In this document: positions 5,594 through 5,610 of the stretch, one piece after another
How the letters are laid out: the number at the start of each line of letters is the position of its first letter
Position numbering within the stretch: the first letter of the stretch is position 1
Origin: Desulfobacteraceae bacterium
Lineage (GTDB): Bacteria > Desulfobacterota > DSM-4660 > Desulfatiglandales > B25-G16
DNA length: 5,610 nucleotides
Assembly: GCA_028572035.1 (NCBI GenBank)
Contig: JAPVWE010000095.1
Location: 1 to 5,610 of the forward strand
Reading direction: 5' to 3'
The notes under the pieces: model-generated
Database searches by the model: none
What the model was told of the DNA's origin: nothing
The model's input: the letters and a program-made list of their open reading frames with translations, nothing else
Made by a program: the position numbers and the translations under genes

Positions 5594-5610
5594 TGAGATT
5601 CAAGCAAACC

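Larger units (their letters stand above)
4988..5610 (-). pseudogene. GxxExxY family protein (PD-(D/E)XK nuclease-like), split by three palindromic insertions, 5' end beyond window
   Basis: Reading the minus strand from the right edge, four protein segments appear in family order. They are GLLES (5610-5596), a 59-residue block from YEECICHELS to DKIEPIY (5495-5319), KAQLL (5160-5146), and a 35-codon block from TYLRLSG to IVNELEE with TAA (5092-4988). Joined, they give the conserved middle and end of a GxxExxY protein, including GxxExxY itself (GLLES-x-Y) and the nuclease-like signature GYRLD...LELK. The host segments carry no stop or frameshift of their own. All damage comes from three insertions sharing CCCNGTTAAAT ends. 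The extra lengths (about 53, 158 and 97-100 bases) shift the frame, so no full protein can be made by plain translation. The family's role is unknown. The start codon lies outside the window. One possible codon between Ser and Tyr is lost or hidden at the 5496-5595 junction. Confidence 0.85.

Noticed and set aside
5363..5596. 77-codon plus-strand frame in the tail
   Set aside because: It is antisense to the conserved GxxExxY segments and runs into insertion C. The translation shows no family features.

Overview
The window holds the end of a membrane-bound respiratory operon on the + strand (1-4880), followed by a 730-base non-operon tail (4881-5610). The tail carries a broken minus-strand gene riddled with small palindromic insertions. 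The operon reads: the last 44 codons of a multiheme c-type cytochrome, a Tat-exported molybdopterin-oxidoreductase-like protein, a 16-cysteine ferredoxin-type protein, an NrfD-type ten-helix membrane protein, and a 49-residue single-helix protein. This order and the sequence features match Qrc, the menaquinone reductase (QrcABCD) of sulfate-reducing bacteria. Qrc is related to alternative complex III but keeps the B and C parts as separate genes. The likely source is an anaerobic sulfate reducer or a relative in the Desulfobacterota, with moderate G+C. The exact lineage cannot be set from this window.

How the operon works (family knowledge plus inference): QrcA takes electrons from periplasmic cytochrome c3, itself fed by periplasmic hydrogenases and formate dehydrogenases. 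The electrons pass through the iron-sulfur clusters of QrcC (and perhaps QrcB) to menaquinone bound at QrcD. The B subunit here lacks a recognisable molybdenum ligand, which fits a structural rather than catalytic role. The genes are tightly packed (gaps of 11, 56, 18 and 1 bases), so one transcript is likely. The 49-residue protein starts one base after the qrcD stop and may be an unrecognised accessory subunit.

The tail starts with a short 9-base-periodic repeat (4900-4926) and a 13-bp perfect hairpin (4936-4970). It then runs into a minus-strand GxxExxY-family gene (PD-(D/E)XK nuclease-like fold) that enters from beyond the right edge and ends at 4988. Its conserved protein segments can all be read, but they are separated by three insertions (48, 154 and 94 bp between outer repeat ends). 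All three insertions carry the same 11-bp terminal inverted repeat, CCCNGTTAAAT. One splits the name-giving GxxExxY motif, and two flank the short AQLL segment.

The most striking observation concerns two of these insertions. They have quite different interiors, yet both partition exactly into a basal stem plus two arms with no unpaired base at the junction, giving a T- or Y-shaped palindrome. The third can be drawn the same way, less cleanly. They look like a family of small non-autonomous mobile elements defined by shape and ends rather than by internal sequence. I do not recognise a named family for them.
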